DNA of 6,301 nucleotides, taken from the NCBI GenBank assembly GCA_029945495.1, contig JAQSCR010000667.1:1-6301 (forward strand), in the 5' to 3' direction. This DNA is from Pseudolabrys sp. (GTDB lineage: Bacteria; Pseudomonadota; Alphaproteobacteria; Rhizobiales; Xanthobacteraceae). Below the pieces are notes generated by a model, which worked only from the letters and a program-made list of their open reading frames with translations, was not told the origin of the DNA and did not search any database. Both the position numbers and the translations under genes were made by a program. Each line of letters starts with the position of its first letter. Position 1 is the first letter of the stretch. Shown here in pieces: positions 5,353 through 6,301 of the stretch.

Positions 5353-6301
5353 ATGGAAGCGCTCAACCTCCCGCGTCCTGCCTGGATGACCGAAGACCTC
5401 GTGATGCTCGAAGAGCAGGCGCGGCGGTTCATCGCCAGCGAATTCACACCGCATCTCGATCGCTGGCATGAAGCAGGCAGCTACGAACGCGACGTCTGGA
5501 CCAAGGCCGGCGGCGCCGGCCTGTTGTGCGCCATGATCCCGGAAGAATATGGCGGCGCCGGCGGCACCTTCGCGCATGAAGCGGTGATCAGCCGCGAACT
5601 ATCGCTCAGCGGCTTCGATTCGTTCGGCGCGCCGCTGCATTCCGGTATCGTCGCACCGTATATTCTGCGTTACGGCACCGAGGAGCAGAAGAAGCGCTGG
5701 CTGCCGAAACTCTGTACCGGCGAGATGGTCGGCGCCATCGCCATGACCGAGCCCGGCACCGGCTCAGACCTGCAGGGCGTGCGCACCAAGGCCGAGAAAT
5801 CCGGCAACGGCTACGTGCTCAACGGCGCCAAGACCTTCATCACCAACGGCCAGCAGGCCAACCTCATTATCGTCGTCGCCAAGACCGACCCGAAGGCCGG
5901 CTCCAAGGGCGTGTCGCTGATGGTGGTCGAGACCGACGATGCGCCCGGCTTCCGCCGCGGCCGCAAGCTCAAGAAGCTTGGCTTAGATGCCGCCGACACG
6001 TCGGAATTGTTTTTCGACGACGTCAAGCTGCCGGCCGAAAACCTGCTCGGCTCGGAAGAGGGCCAGGGCTTTTACCAATTGATGAAGGATCTGCCGCAGG
6101 AGCGCCTGATCGTCGCGGTGAATGCCATCGCCATGATGGAGCGCGCGCTGGCGCTGACCGTCGATTACGTCAAGCAACGCCAGGCCTTCGGCAAGAAGAT
6201 CATCGAGTTCCAGAACACCCAGTTCGTGCTCGCCGAATGCAAGACCGAGGTCACCATCGCCAAGGTGTTTCACGATTACTGCATCGGCCTGCACCTCGAG
6301 G
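5353..6301 (+). CDS. Acyl-CoA dehydrogenase, long-chain (LCAD)-like type (3' end cut by window)
   Basis: FAD enzyme that introduces the alpha-beta double bond into an acyl-CoA and passes electrons to electron-transferring flavoprotein. The first 316 residues are visible of a usual length near 380. The N-terminal helical domain spans about 15-125, including IPEEYGGAG at 62-70. The FAD/substrate signature AMTEPGTGSDL is at 130-140, INGAKT-like LNGAKTFITNGQ at 156-167, and the beta-domain segment LDAADTSELFFDDVKLPAENLLG at 211-233. QRQAFGKKIIEFQ (275-287) begins the FAD-contacting C-terminal helices. Glu250 in LPQERL occupies the place of the catalytic base in LCAD and isovaleryl-CoA dehydrogenase (MCAD has Thr there), supporting an LCAD/IVD-type site. 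The ATG at 5353 lacks a clear ribosome site; in-frame ATGs at 5386 and 5404 are alternatives. The 120 bp between the repeat and this start show no clear promoter. Chain-length preference is not readable. Confidence 0.95.
   Translation, partial: MEALNLPRPAWMTEDLVMLEEQARRFIASEFTPHLDRWHEAGSYERDVWTKAGGAGLLCAMIPEEYGGAGGTFAHEAVISRELSLSGFDSFGAPLHSGIVAPYILRYGTEEQKKRWLPKLCTGEMVGAIAMTEPGTGSDLQGVRTKAEKSGNGYVLNGAKTFITNGQQANLIIVVAKTDPKAGSKGVSLMVVETDDAPGFRRGRKLKKLGLDAADTSELFFDDVKLPAENLLGSEEGQGFYQLMKDLPQERLIVAVNAIAMMERALALTVDYVKQRQAFGKKIIEFQNTQFVLAECKTEVTIAKVFHDYCIGLHLE

Noticed and set aside
1..6301. Mobile element, phage, CRISPR or defence-system signatures
   Set aside because: No transposase, integrase, regularly spaced repeats, terminal inverted repeats around genes, tRNA-like attachment site or compositional break was visible.

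Overview
The window is GC-rich, densely coding bacterial DNA. Codon use, the family mix (PAS_5-type PAS protein, LivK-like binding protein, luciferase-like monooxygenase, LCAD-type acyl-CoA dehydrogenase) and a dispersed palindromic repeat of the 'attccggg ... cccggaat' kind all suggest an alphaproteobacterium of the Rhizobiales, probably Bradyrhizobium/Rhodopseudomonas-like. That placement is an inference from pattern recognition, not from a search.

Layout, left to right. On the + strand, positions 1-773 hold the C-terminal two thirds of a salicylate-hydroxylase-like FAD monooxygenase, cut by the window edge. It converges, with a gap of only 37 bp, on three minus-strand genes: a small single-domain PAS protein (811-1371), a 12-helix MFS transporter (1520-2716) and a luciferase-like flavin-dependent oxidoreductase (2839-3852, GTG start). 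An 87-bp divergent gap leads to two plus-strand genes: a secreted branched-chain-amino-acid/aromatic-type ABC substrate-binding protein (3940-5115) and the first 316 residues of a long-chain-type acyl-CoA dehydrogenase (5353 to the right edge). Two hairpin repeats lie between genes, at 2786-2805 and 5123-5228, and share sub-motifs. No RNA gene, CRISPR array, insertion sequence, integrase or origin was seen, and no gene-free stretch exceeds 300 bases.

Functionally this reads as ordinary catabolic and transport territory: an aromatic-ring hydroxylase, an anion/organic-acid-type MFS porter, a flavin monooxygenase, an extracytoplasmic solute receptor and an acyl-CoA dehydrogenase. Together they could serve uptake and breakdown of an organic acid or aromatic compound, but no ring-cleavage enzyme, CoA ligase, ABC permease or ABC ATPase is visible to tie them into one pathway.

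I found no convincing previously undescribed system. The most checkable oddity is an apparent in-frame shortening of the MFS protein between helices 5 and 6.
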